A stretch of DNA of 64,000 nucleotides from Tridacna crocea (taxonomy: Eukaryota; Mollusca; Bivalvia; Cardiida; Cardiidae). The notes beneath the pieces were generated by a model, which worked only from the letters and a program-made list of their open reading frames with translations, did no database searches and was not told the DNA's origin. Below are positions 10,604-19,603 of the stretch, piece after piece. Made by a program: the position numbers and the translations under genes. Positions within the stretch are counted from its first letter, which is position 1, and each line of letters begins with the position of its first letter. Location: NCBI GenBank assembly GCA_943736015.1, contig OX031065.1:52554992-52618991 (forward strand), written 5' to 3'.

Positions 10604-11150
10604 AGGACAAATGCCCACATGGACAAAAGCCAACTAGGACAAAAGCCCACTGGACAAAAGCCCACTAGGACAAAAGCCCACTGGGACAAACTTGCCCACT
10701 TGGACATTAAAACCCACTTCTAGTAATTATGATCATATATTTGATTAAAGAAAAATTGTATATAAATTTGATTGTCTTTACAAGAATAGAAAACATTATG
10801 TGAAAAACAGAAAATGCCCGTAAGGAGCATTTTCTCCTTCTCTCACATTGTTTTCAAAAGTTCAGCATTTTCTCCTTTTCTCACAATTTTTTCGAAAGTC
10901 TTCTTTCACATAGTTGTTATAATGTTGCAGGGAATTAAATATTGAGAAGAAAGAAAGGCCATTTGATCATTCTGATCATTAAATTCCTATTTTTTCTTTC
11001 TTACAAAAATGATGAAAGAAAATCAATTTTCTAACACTTTTTTATAAGCAGTTGGCTTTTGTCCTCCCTGTCAAAATGAGCAGTGGGCTTTTGTCCAGTG
11101 GACTTTGGTTCCAGTGGGCTTTTATCCCAGTGGCCCCTTTTGTCTGTTCC
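10604..11150. mobile_element. Foldback-like element with tandem-repeat inverted arms
   Basis: The left arm (10604-10720) is about five tandem copies of GGACAAAAGCCCACT. The right arm (11048-11150) carries the same unit in inverse (AGTGGGCTTTTGTCC) about four to five times. The roughly 330-bp middle holds a worn hairpin-MITE fragment (10790-10935). Long inverted arms made of short tandem units resemble Foldback-type elements; the class assignment is inference. No ORF. Confidence 0.6.
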
Positions 11151-11397
11151 CCGCCAATAGCAGGTTATAAGCGAGGGAAGCTATTTTCATTCAAAAATTA
11201 GTATTTCCATGACTGATAGCCTCATCCAGTGTATTTTAACATGCTTTCGAAAAAACTCATTTGAGAAAAATTCACTTTAATTGGGTTTATTTCCTTTGGT
11301 TTTGCACAAAATACGATACATGGTTTTCAACCGTCAACAAGAATTCATAGTGGTATTGTCTTCAACAAATACCACAAAAACCATAAGGAAATAAAGG

Positions 11398-11500
11398 CAT
11401 TATAAAATTGTGGGAAAAGGAGATAGTGATAGTAACCATCATTATTCTTTTTTTAACCACAATATTTTGAAAACTATCTAAAAGGATGTGTAGTTCCATC
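11398..11500 (+). mobile_element. Decayed hairpin-MITE core
   Basis: ATTGTGGGAAAAGGAGATAG followed by a poor second arm (TTCTTTTTTTAACCACAATA). Ends not recognisable. Confidence 0.45.
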
Positions 11501-11512
11501 AATTGAGTCTCA

Positions 11513-11741
11513 TTAACCCTTTACTCTATAGATACTCCTTTCTACACATTGCTTGTGGGAGCCTTTGGAAAACATTGTGACAAAAGGTGATATTGCTCGT
11601 GACGAGCAATTTCACCTTTTGTCACAATGTTATCTATGCTATCAAGAGGTGTCATTTACACATAAAAAACAGCTTCATCCTTGCTGTTATTTAGGGTCAT
11701 TTAGAGATACCATAGAAATGCCTTACGGGGTAAAGGGTTAA
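11513..11741 (+). mobile_element. Hairpin MITE type C, 229 bp
   Basis: Same length and layout as 8944-9172. Arms here read GTGACAAAAGGTGATATTGC and CACCTTTTGTCAC, so the C:G to A:T change relative to the other copy occurs in both arms. Confidence 0.9.
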
Positions 11742-11799
11742 GCTTTTATTCCTCAAATGCTCTACATTTGGACAACCCAAACCAAAATGGCGAGCTCGT

Positions 11800-12330
11800 T
11801 TGGACTTCGTATGAACTGCGTATGAAGATCGCAGATCAACTTCGCGCGACTTTGCATTTGGAACCGAGGCGAAGTTACAAGTACGCTAATGTATGCTTGA
11901 TGCCAACACTCGCGTGCTTACTTGGTGTAGTTGCGTACTTATAAGCATACCAAGGCGAAGTAACAAGTTCGCAAGCGTTTGCTTGCATGCTTGCACTCGC
12001 GTGCTAAATCGCATATTTGTGTACTTATAAGCTCACCAAGGTGAAGTAACAAGTACGCAAGCGTTTGCTTGCGTGCTTGCACTCGCGTGCTAAATCGCAT
12101 ATTTGCGTACTTATAAGCTCACCGCGAAGATGCAAGCTTGCATTTGGAACCGAGGCGAAGTAACAAGTACGCAAATGTGCGCTTGCGTGCTCGTAATCGT
12201 GTGCTTATTTGGAACAGCGTTTGTAAGGACATGCAAGCTCGCGCGAGCTTGAAGGCATGTTTACGCTAGTGTAGTTGGGCATGATCTCCAGTTGGTGATC
12301 ATGCGCAAGCTCGCACATGCTTACATTTGT
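11800..12330. repeat. GC-rich ~86-bp tandem repeat block
   Basis: A unit containing GGCGAAGTAACAAGTACGCA, GTGCTTGCACTCGCGTGC, AAATCGCATATTTG and GTACTTATAAGC recurs with starts near 11864, 11951, 12037 and 12151. The first steps are about 86 bp, the last is longer by about 28 bp. CpG content is far above the surroundings. Related motifs occur at 21240-21430. Confidence 0.75.
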
Positions 12331-12360
12331 AATGAAACAAAATAAAATCTGGAACTTTTC

Positions 12361-12577
12361 TTAGCCCCTTCCAATACAGCAAAATCTTAAACTTGTCTAA
12401 TTTGAAAGAGGTTGAGACGACAATTTAAATTGAGTGAAATTTGAAAAATTACCATCCTGTAGGGTAGAAAATATTGAGGGAAAAAAAGAAATTGCTTGTT
12501 ACAAGCAATTTCTTCTTTTCCCACGATGTTTTTTTAATCACAGGGACGTAAAAAACAGAGATTGCACAGGAAAGGTT
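12361..12577 (-). mobile_element. Hairpin MITE type D-like, inverted
   Basis: Hairpin tip GCTTGTTACAAGC with arms through AAGAAATT. Left end CCCCTTCCAATAC and right end CACAGGAAAGGTTGA are eroded. Confidence 0.65.
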
Positions 12578-12698
12578 GAATATGCACATGAAAATAACGT
12601 ACAAAAGGCAATCACATAAGGTCATCTGGTATTTTGAACCAGGTGAGCTGAAAAGAACATACAGAATAACCCTCATGGAAATGTTTAAGGTACCTTAT

Positions 12699-12927
12699 TT
12701 AACCCTTTCCCACACGAGAAAATTTTAGACTGGTCCAAATTGATAGCATTTGCAGACGACAAAATAAAAGTGACTGAAAAATTGAAATTTGTTCTGGGAA
12801 GGGTAGAAAACACCGTGGGAAAAGGAGAAAATGCTGGTTACCAGCATTTTCTCCTTTTCCCACAGTGTTTTCAAAAGGCTTCTTTCTCAGGGGCGTCAAA
12901 AGTAGGGATTGAGTGGTAAAGGGTTAA
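12699..12927 (-). mobile_element. Hairpin MITE type A, 229 bp
   Basis: TTAACCCTTTCCCACACG to TGAGTGGTAAAGGGTTAA. Near-perfect hairpin (CACCGTGGG versus CCCACAGTG, one mismatch). Its last TTAA begins a further decayed copy (TTAACCCATTACAATTTAG) running to about 13000. Confidence 0.9.
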
Positions 12928-13557
12928 CCCATTACAATTTAGTCAGACTGCTTTTGGACTGATCCAATTGAACAGGATTTTAAGAAATGATGGAATTTCT
13001 TAATAATTTCTACCTTTCCAACATTTCCTATACAAATGTTATACAGTAAACTCCAGTTCTAGCCATACTCAGGGGACCAAAGAAAATGTATCTTTTTATG
13101 GGAAAATAGTTATAACCAATGTATATTCTTACCAAAACACTTCATCAGGTCTATGAAATGAATTTCGTTAAAAGCGATATATCTTTTTCTGCCATAACAT
13201 TATAAACAAAATTCACTGCACAGGCCTTTCATCAGCAATTTATCCCTTTCCCATATTGTGTACTAAAGATGTTTGCTGCAGACTCATACTTGTTGACTAG
13301 TGAACAGTTAACAAGAGGACCCTGATGGTCCTGAATCATTGATCTGGGGAGCGATTGTAAGAATAAAACTGCATTTGATCAAGGAATGTCAGAGGAATCA
13401 AACATAAATAAAATTTGGACAGACTGACAAACAGATTCTGAATTTACTACTTGACCTCCCTGTTGGGGGCAAAAAATAAAGGTGATAAATTCAGTAACCA
13501 TAAAGGGTGGAATTATGGTAATATGCTCAGGACTTGCAAAGCCAGACTCTTACATCC
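12924..13557. other. Decayed repeat sequence, no gene
   Basis: Starts with a hairpin-MITE remnant (to about 13000), then AT-rich sequence without recognisable features. Confidence 0.4.
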
Positions 13558-13791
13558 TTAACGCTTTCCCAAACAAGCCGTTCTTTTTACCTATCTGCAG
13601 TACAAGTCTTTTGGAAACACTGTGGGAAAAGGAGAAATTGATTGCTCGTAATGAGCAATTTCTCCTTTTTCCCACAGTGTTTTCTACCCATTTGGAGAGC
13701 TTTCTGCCATTTTCATCAAATTTGAAATTCTTGTCTTAAAACTCTTTTGAGTTTGGAAGAGTCTAAAATTTGTCGTTTGGGAAAGGGTTAA
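13558..13791 (+). mobile_element. Hairpin MITE type D
   Basis: TTAACGCTTTCCCAAACAAG to TTTGGGAAAGGGTTAA. Hairpin tip GCTCGTAATGAGC with arms GTGGGAAAAGGAGAAATTG. 234 bp. Shares its last TTAA with the next element. Confidence 0.88.
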
Positions 13792-14010
13792 ACCCTTTCC
13801 ACTCAATCCATTGCATTAACAATCACGAGATGGAAAACTTATGAAAACATTGTAGGAATTGGAGAAATTACTCATAATGAGTAATTTCTCAATTTTCTAC
13901 AATATTTTTTACATTATCAGAAGTACAGTAAGGATACAAATTTTAAGATTCTCATCCGTAGATGCTTTCAATTTGTAGACAGTCCAGATGTTTTGAGTGG
14001 GAATGATTGA
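13788..14010 (+). mobile_element. Hairpin MITE type E
   Basis: TTAAACCCTTTCCACTCAA to TTGAGTGGGAATGATTGA. Hairpin arms GTAGGAATTGGAGAAATTAC around CATAATG, with matching changes on the other arm (GTAATTTCTCAATTTTCTAC). Confidence 0.8.
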
Positions 14011-14548
14011 ACAGTAATCTGAACATGTTTTCTTAGGATACAAGATTTACATAACTCTGTACTGTAATCTATTACATTTAATGATTGTATTGTTCGGCAT
14101 TAAAGTGGCTATGTAACAGATTATGGATGATTTTTTTTTTTGTTCTCAATTTCCAACTTTCTAACTTAACTTTATCAAATATCTGAAATCAGGGGATTAA
14201 CCTGGTTTTGAAATGAAAATGACTGTTCATACACTGAAAAACCATTAGAAAAATAGCAAAAAATTAGGCATTCATAAAGCCAAATTCATATTTTTACAGT
14301 CAACGAGGTACAATCAGAATGGAAGAGGAATTCATCCCGTGAAGTCATTACCTTTTGATTTCACTGAACATTGCCTTTTTTGTTGTTTCCATGACGTATT
14401 TATTATGTCATTGGCTTCCGCTAGCATTTCAATCAGTAACAACATTATCCGATGAATTACGACTTTGTGCGATGAATTTAAATGATTAAAAATAGCACAT
14501 TAGGAGGATACCAAGTTAAATTACATTTTAACAATGATTATAGTTCAT
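14011..14548. other. Gene-free stretch
   Basis: AT-rich; contains a short T-run at about 14132. No supportable gene. Confidence 0.4.
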
Positions 14549-14779
14549 TTAACTCATTACCAAACAACAAAATTTTAGGTTTGTCCAAATCGAAAGCATT
14601 TGCAGACGACAAAATACAAGTGACCAAAAAAATTTGAAATTTGTTTTGTGAAGGGTAGAAAACATTGTGGGAAAAGGAGAAAATGCTGGTTACCAGCATT
14701 TTCTCCTTTTCCCATATTGTTTTCTAAAGGCTTCTCTCTCAGGGGCGTCAAAAGTAGGGATTGTGTGGTAATGGGTTAA
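14549..14779 (-). mobile_element. Hairpin MITE type A
   Basis: TTAACTCATTACCAAACAA to GTGTGGTAATGGGTTAA, 231 bp. The right hairpin arm has CCCATATTG in place of CCCACAATG. Confidence 0.88.
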
Positions 14780-14913
14780 GACAAAGAAAAGAACAATAGT
14801 CATGAAAATGACATCAAAAACTATTCAAAAAGCAGAATGTTTTTGCTATATGATATTTTCACGCAAATCTGTTAAATAGCCGCTTTAAACACATGACCAG
14901 TCAGACTGTTTTA

Positions 14914-15135
14914 TTAACCCTCTTCATGCTGATCCCCGAATATTCCTATTTTGTATAGAGCTTTGGCAGTCAATATATACTAAGATCAGCCTGCACAGAT
15001 GTGCAGTCTGATCTTAGTCTATATTACCTGCTTTTGAAATTCGTTATCCTGGCTAAAAATTGGTATAAATGTGGCAAACAGGTCTTTTAATCTGAATCTT
15101 ATTGAGAATTTTTTTTTTTAATTCATTCAGGTTAA
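14914..15135. mobile_element. Palindromic MITE type P
   Basis: TTAACCCTCTTCATGCTG at the left. Palindrome AAGATCAGCCTGCACA/TGTGCAGTCTGATCTT in the middle; outer halves pair again (TATATACTAAG and CTTAGTCTATA). The right end is TTAAGAC with loss of the GGG. Confidence 0.7.
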
Positions 15136-15386
15136 GACTTGTAAGAAAAATGGCATTTTTTGGAAGGATAATCTAATAATAGATTCGTGAAAACTCCGTG
15201 GGAAAAGAAGAAATTGCTCATAACGAACAACTCTTCTGACACCAAGGCTACGACAAAACATCAGGTTTTCTACGAAAACAGCTGAGCTTACTGATCACTT
15301 CTTCAATACTCGGCGTGCTGTGCCACTCTTTGCATTAATAATTTCCGTAAATGCTTTTTATGTCAGGCAGGCTCACCACTACTGTT

Positions 15387-15650
15387 TTAAAATTTGTTGC
15401 AAACAAATTCTTTTATGGCTGATAGTACAGTTGATGATAGTGCTCTGGATTCTTCTTTGGCGTTGTGAGTCTTTCTTTGTCCTTTTGCTTTACCATGTGC
15501 CAGTTGTTCGGGTGTAAATAACAATGTGGACAAAAGGGCAACTGTCAACTTTCTTGGGTTGTCCCCCATGATCATTGCTGCTGATAACTTTCCTGGTGCG
15601 ATGTACACTTCAAAACCAGGACTCAACAAGGTTTTTCTCTGTCCGTTGGC
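15387..15650 (-). CDS. BEN-domain gene 1, terminal exon (BEN domain)
   Basis: An 88-codon open stretch on the minus strand, from a 3' splice site (TTTATGTTACTTTCTGCAG, cut before 15650) to TAA at 15387-15389. The residues follow the BEN-domain pattern: GFEVYIAPGKL, then LTVALLSTLLFTPEQLAHG, a basic linker with KGQRK, then ALSSTVLSAIKEFVCNKF at the very end. BEN domains (Pfam PF10523) bind DNA or mediate protein contacts in chromatin and transcription factors. The exon starts in phase 0. The upstream exons 19360-19539 and 17821-17901 lie on the same strand; the phases require at least one further exon that was not found. No stops or frame breaks, so this copy looks functional. No clear AATAAA just downstream. 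Confidence 0.75.
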   Translation of the reverse strand, partial: ANGQRKTLLSPGFEVYIAPGKLSAAMIMGDNPRKLTVALLSTLLFTPEQLAHGKAKGQRKTHNAKEESRALSSTVLSAIKEFVCNKF

Positions 15651-15656
15651 CTGCAG
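15387..15656 (-). other. 3' splice site and exon boundary of BEN gene 1
   Basis: CTGCAG at 15651-15656 preceded (minus strand) by a pyrimidine-rich tract marks the acceptor that sets the start of the BEN exon. Confidence 0.6.
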
Positions 15657-15761
15657 AAAGTAACATAAAATTATGATGTTATTTCAACTAAGTTTATGTT
15701 TCAACAGTATTTCATCAAACCATCCCAAGAGCTCAATTATTCATGTTCCCTTGTTTCTTTA

Positions 15762-15870
15762 TCCCTTTACCAGTCTGTGATAGATAACTTTAGAAAACAT
15801 TGGGGGACAGGAGAAATTGCTCATGACTGATAACCGTCATTTTCTAAATAACCAACATTTCGTAATGTAT
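15762..15870. mobile_element. Decayed hairpin-MITE remnant
   Basis: TCCCTTTACCAGTCTGTG then GAAAACATTGGGGGACAGG and GAGAAATTGCTCATGA; second arm largely lost. Confidence 0.45.
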
Positions 15871-15927
15871 GTACATGTTGAGTACCCTGATCACACCTAA
15901 AATAATGTAAAATAGTAACATGATTTT

Positions 15928-16125
15928 CTACTTTTTACATGAAAGTCTTTAGAAAACAATGTGGGTAAAGGAGAAAATGCTGGTAACCAGCATTTTCTCC
16001 TTTTCCCACAATGTTTTCTACCCTTCACAATACAAAATTTAAATTTTCAGTCACTTTTATTTTGTTATCTGCAAATGGTTCCAATTTGGACAAAGTTAAA
16101 ATATTTTCTTTTGGTAATGAGTTAA
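15928..16125 (+). mobile_element. Hairpin MITE type A, 5' truncated
   Basis: Perfect or near-perfect hairpin (arms GGAGAAAATGCTGGT) and a full long arm ending TTTTGGTAATGAGTTAA. The left TIR is missing. Lies in the intron between the BEN exon and the internal exon of gene 1. Confidence 0.8.
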
Positions 16126-16222
16126 CTGGTCCACATCAAAAGTTGCCAAATACAGATTAGACTCTAAATCAATCTTACATCAACACAAACAAATAATCCT
16201 CTACGTAATACACAAGAGCTCC

Positions 16223-16465
16223 TTAACCCATTCCCATACAATCTTGCTATTTTACATCCCTCAAGAAAAAAGCTTTGGAAAGCATTGTGGAAAATGAAGA
16301 AATTGCTTGTAACAAGCAATTTCTTCATTATGATTTATCCACAATGTTTTCTACCCCAAATGACAAAGATTTTTGAAATTTCATGAACTATAAACGTCGT
16401 CTGCAACTTATTGATTTTGGACCAGTCTAGAATTTTTTTGTCTGGTTTCTCTGGTAATAGTTTAA
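16223..16465 (+). mobile_element. Hairpin MITE type B/D
   Basis: TTAACCCATTCCCATACAA to CTGGTAATAGTTTAA. Hairpin arms GAAGAAATTGCTTGT/ACAAGCAATTTCTTC, with an extra ATGATTTAT in the right arm. About 243 bp. Confidence 0.8.
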
Positions 16466-16778
16466 AGCAGGGCATCCCATCGCAATGAAAGCAATGAGCT
16501 ATGCATTGAAAGATAGACAAACTTAAATCAACATTTTTACCTGGTGTTCTTAAACTGATGACATTAAAATCAGAAGCATTTGTCCTACCAAGGGCTACCT
16601 ACATGCAAAATTAGAACAAGATTGGCTGAAAAATGTGTCCTGTATAGAGACCACAAGTAAAGAGTGACAAATGGAGCTACCCATGTAAACACGGTCGGAC
16701 ACATGAACTACCCCGATACTGTAACTCCCCTCAACAGGGTGGCAAAGGGATAGTAAAATAAACTTCCGAAGTTTTTAA
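16466..16778. other. Intronic stretch, no feature seen
   Basis: Within the presumed intron of BEN gene 1. Possible splice-like motifs exist on the minus strand near 16540 and 16600, but no exon in a consistent phase can be supported. Confidence 0.35.
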
Positions 16779-17406
16779 CAAGAGATGTTTGTAAAACATG
16801 TATGTCCCCCAATGGCATCCAATTCTAAATATAACATGTGATTATAAACTGTTAAGTTCAAAGTGTAAAAATGAACAATGGGTAATTACTCAAAAATTAT
16901 TAATGATAAATTAACAATTCTTGGGCACTGCACTTCCCATTTATGTGAACTATCAACTTTTAAAGTTTCATATTTTACCTCACATACTTTTTGAGTTATG
17001 CTCCGGAAAAAAATTAAGTACGAAAATCAACAAAGGGCAATAACTGCAAAAATATAATGGGCAGAGTTATGGTTCTTGTGCAGTGCACTTTTCCTGAATA
17101 AGATCTATCCACATATAAAGTTTCACGATGATACCTGAAAAGCCTTTTGAGTTATGCTCTGGACAAAAATTAAGCATGAAAATCAACAAAGGGCAAAATC
17201 TCCAAAAATATGATGGGCAGAGTTATGGTACTTGTGCACTGCACTTCTCCTTAATGAGATCTATCCACCTATGACGTTTCAAGATGATACCTGAAATACT
17301 TGTAGAGTTATGCTCCGGACAAAAATTAAGTATGAAAATCAAGAAAGGGCAATAACTCTATAAATATGATGGGTAGAGTTATGATTCTTGTGCACTGCAC
17401 TTCTCC

Positions 17407-17630
17407 TTAACCATTCCCAAACGGCAAATTTTGGACCAGACCAAATTGAAAGCATTTTGCAGATGACAAACAGTTGCTAAAAATATGATTTTTCTATATG
17501 ATAGGGTAGAAAACATTGTGGGAAAAGGAGAAAATGCTGATTACCAGCATTTTCTCCTTTTCCCACAATGTTTTCAAAAGGTTTCTATTCCTGACCTGTA
17601 AAAACCAGGGATTGTTTGGGAAAGGGTTAA
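17407..17630 (-). mobile_element. Hairpin MITE type B inserted in the 156-bp array
   Basis: TTAACCATTCCCAAACGG to GTTTGGGAAAGGGTTAA. The uninterrupted neighbouring unit reads CTTCTCC-TTAA-TGAGATCTATCC at 17251, exactly 156 bp upstream. Here the same target is split with TTAA on both sides. This shows directly that the family duplicates TTAA on insertion. Confidence 0.95.
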
Positions 17631-17707
17631 TGAGACCTATCCATCTATGTAGTTTCAAGATGATACCTGAAGTACTTTTTGAATTATGCTCCGGACAAAA
17701 ATGTGGT

Positions 17708-17742
17708 CTACGGACTGACCGACGGACAGACTGACTGACCGA
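17708..17742. repeat. ACTG/ACGG-type microsatellite
   Basis: Imperfect tetranucleotide run of CGGACTGACCGACGGACAG type at the 3' side of the pearl-like element. Confidence 0.75.
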
Positions 17743-17820
17743 CAAGTGCAAAGCAATATACCCCCGCTTCTTCGAAGGGGGCCATAATAAGATTTGGGAC
17801 ACCTAAAATAAATTACTAAC

Positions 17821-17901
17821 CTTTTTCTTTTTGACTTTTCACTGATCCAAAGGTGTATTTCGGTGGCAGCTTTGATTGTGTCATAAGGTAGTTCTTATCA
17901 G
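17821..17901 (-). CDS. BEN-domain gene 1, internal exon
   Basis: 81 nt on the minus strand between an acceptor (CACTTTCAG before 17901) and a donor (AAAAAG then GTTAGT from 17820). Read in phase 1-1 it encodes DKNYLMTQSKLPPKYTFGSV and KSQKEK. The identification rests on its match with 43027-43110 on the other strand: same splice phases and the aligned pattern K..L....(K).LP.K(Y/F), with near-equal length (81 versus 84 nt). Function of this linker is unknown; it is basic at its end. Exon 1 ends in phase 0, so another exon should lie between. Confidence 0.55.
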
Positions 17902-17975
17902 CTGAAAGTGAAAATTTTAATACGAGTGAGAATTTTACTATCTTAGACGTCAAAAATTTTTCCAAAAAAAAAAAC

Positions 17976-18178
17976 CAACAAATTTTAGACAGTCCCAAAT
18001 TGAAAGCATCTGCAGACGACACCTTTGCATTAAAAAGATGAGCTGTCAAGTACTCTGAAAAGGTAGAAAACATTGTAGTAAAAGGAAAAAATACTCATAA
18101 TGAGTAATTTCTACTTATCCACAATGTTTTCATGCTACCTTGCAAAGTCATAGAAACACAGGACTGTGACTGAGGGTT
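17976..18178 (-). mobile_element. Hairpin MITE type E, inverted
   Basis: Long arm first (TTTTAGACAGTCCCAAATTG, GCAGACGACACC), then the hairpin with AATACTCATAATGAGTAATT at its tip, then the short arm ending GACTGTGACTGAGGGTTTA. Confidence 0.7.
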
Positions 18179-18444
18179 TACATGATGCCTGCATTTGGCT
18201 AATGTCACTTGAGCCACAAAACAAAAGGGTAATAAAATATCAACTGTGCCTGAATTTAGGATATCCCAAGAAGTACACAGAATCAAACTGGTCTAAAATT
18301 CATTCCAACATGTCACAAAGGTCTTCTGTAAAAGCCACTTGCTTTGAAAGTACAGATAGTAGAAAGCAAGGAAGCACATATTATACAGTGTTGCATCTAG
18401 GCTGTGGCATTATGCGAATATGACAACAAATTGGTTTTGATTGT

Positions 18445-18655
18445 TTGTTTGTATGGGGTTAAATGCCGCTTTTAACAGTATTTCAGTCATATTATGGCAA
18501 GGTTCACTTATTCATGTACTTTCTGGGTGTCACCAGTACAAGGCTGGGGCTCATGACTTGCCCAAGGACACACTCAAGTGGTAAGTGGTGCGAGCGGTAT
18601 TTGAACCCACGCAGACGACACCTCGACCATCATGGGTCGAACGCTCTAAACCCCC
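18445..18655 (-). mobile_element. tRNA-derived SINE (SINE-3)
   Basis: On the minus strand the right end reads as a tRNA-like head (TTTAGAGCGTTCGACCC) with box B GGGTTCAAATACC, followed by GTGTCCTTGGGCAAGTCATG and a tail ending in GGCATTTAACCCC. A C/T-rich run (18649-18672) flanks the head. A worn copy is at 5485-5725. Confidence 0.7.
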
Positions 18656-18722
18656 ACCCCCCCCCTCCCCCCAATAAATTGGTATTTGTCCTTCACAATA
18701 AAAATCTTTGCACCAGAATGGT

Positions 18723-18929
18723 TTAACTCTTTACCACACGAGAAAATTTTAACTGGTCCAAATTGAAAGCATTTGCAGAGAATAGAAATTTTGTTCTGGG
18801 AAGGGTAGAAAACACTGTAGGAAAAGGAGAAAATGCTGGTTACCAGCATTTTCTCCTTTTCTCATAGTGTTTTCAAAATGCTTCTTTCTCAGGGACGTCA
18901 AAAGTAGGGATTGTGTGGTAATGGGTTAA
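18723..18929 (-). mobile_element. Hairpin MITE type A with a ~22-bp internal deletion
   Basis: TTAACTCTTTACCACACG to GTGTGGTAATGGGTTAA, 207 bp. The long arm lacks the stretch usually following GCATTTGCAGA. Confidence 0.88.
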
Positions 18930-19359
18930 TGAAAATCCAGAGCATTTATTTTTTTTAAAATAATCCTTCATTTGTAACATCAGTTCTATAGACAAATATC
19001 AAATTATCATCAGTGGGCGACCAAACCAATATTTTTGTTCAAAAATTGTTTTTGAAAATATTGAAAACTCTTTCTTATATTTTAAAATTAATTTATGTGC
19101 AAACCATAAAGAACGATAGCTGGCGAGGATTGGTACTTGGCGAGAATTGTTTGCCAGCCAGTAACGGCATTCATTTGAAGTGGGTGGGGTACAGTACACA
19201 TTTGCACATAAAACTATTTTTAGAAACATTGTTTTGTAAAGTATTTCAGAGAAGATTAACAAGTCCTTACGAATATGCATACTTTACTTACAAGGCCATA
19301 TCAGTGTGTGAGTGTGTATTTTTTTTTTATTATTTATTTTTGGAAATCGCTAAACTTAC

Positions 19360-19539
19360 ACTGTTACAGTGGATTTCGCTGATGACTGCTTCGTATTTTC
19401 TTTTGTCAAATATTGCCTCGATTAAATCTCCTTCTCTGTATTCTGTAACTGGCAGCTTCGGTGAAACGACATCGCTTGGATTTATAATGCTCAGATACCT
19501 ATCCTCCCACAGTACGAGAAAATGCGTCGAATCTTCCAT
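19360..19539 (-). CDS. BEN-domain gene 1, first coding exon
   Basis: Starts at ATG 19537-19539 (MEDSTHFLVLWEDRYLSIIN) and runs exactly 60 codons to a strong donor (AACAGT then GTAAGT, cut after 19360), phase 0. Key pattern: FLVLWEDRYLS, then REGDLIEAIFDKRKYEAVI. This resembles the small beta-rich (Tudor/SH3-like) N-terminal modules seen in many invertebrate BEN-domain proteins; that assignment is inference. An upstream in-frame TTG exists but the ATG is preferred. Homologous to 39343-39570 (FLVQWKDRFMSV ... FSKRKF), with the donor at the same aligned place. The product is probably a nuclear DNA- or chromatin-binding protein. Confidence 0.7.
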
Positions 19540-19593
19540 CCTCTGAAATTTCAAATCCGCGCCGCTTCGCCAACGATTACATGTGGTCGCTGA

Positions 19594-19603
19594 TCTCGCG
19601 AGA
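19594..19603. promoter_or_regulatory. TCTCGCGAGA core-promoter motif
   Basis: A perfect palindrome 55 bp upstream of the ATG of BEN gene 1, in a CpG-containing stretch (19555-19620). In vertebrates TCTCGCGAGA occurs in TATA-less CpG-island promoters and is bound by BANP, itself a BEN-domain protein. Its role here is inferred. Confidence 0.55.

Larger units (their letters stand above)
16779..17789 (+). mobile_element. Pearl/HINE-like Helentron element with 156-bp tandem core
   Basis: Begins ACAAGAGATGTTTGTAAAAC, contains a core of roughly four 156-bp units (marker GAGTTATGCTCCGGA at about 16993, 17149, 17305 and 17681 after removing the inserted MITE), then an ACTG/ACGG-type microsatellite (about 17708-17742), and ends with CCCCGCTTCTTCGAAGGGGG followed by CCATAAT. 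This order (5' end, about 160-bp core repeats, tetranucleotide microsatellite, 3' hairpin) is that of bivalve pearl elements, which belong to the non-autonomous Helentron-associated elements. Non-coding. Lies in BEN gene 1. Confidence 0.8.

Noticed and set aside
18649-18672. G-quadruplex/regulatory C-run
   Set aside because: Simple C-rich run next to a SINE head, with no further support.
19013-19546. 177-codon open frame on the plus strand
   Set aside because: It is antisense to the first exon of BEN gene 1 and to AT-rich flank; no domain, and the minus strand has the splice and homology evidence.
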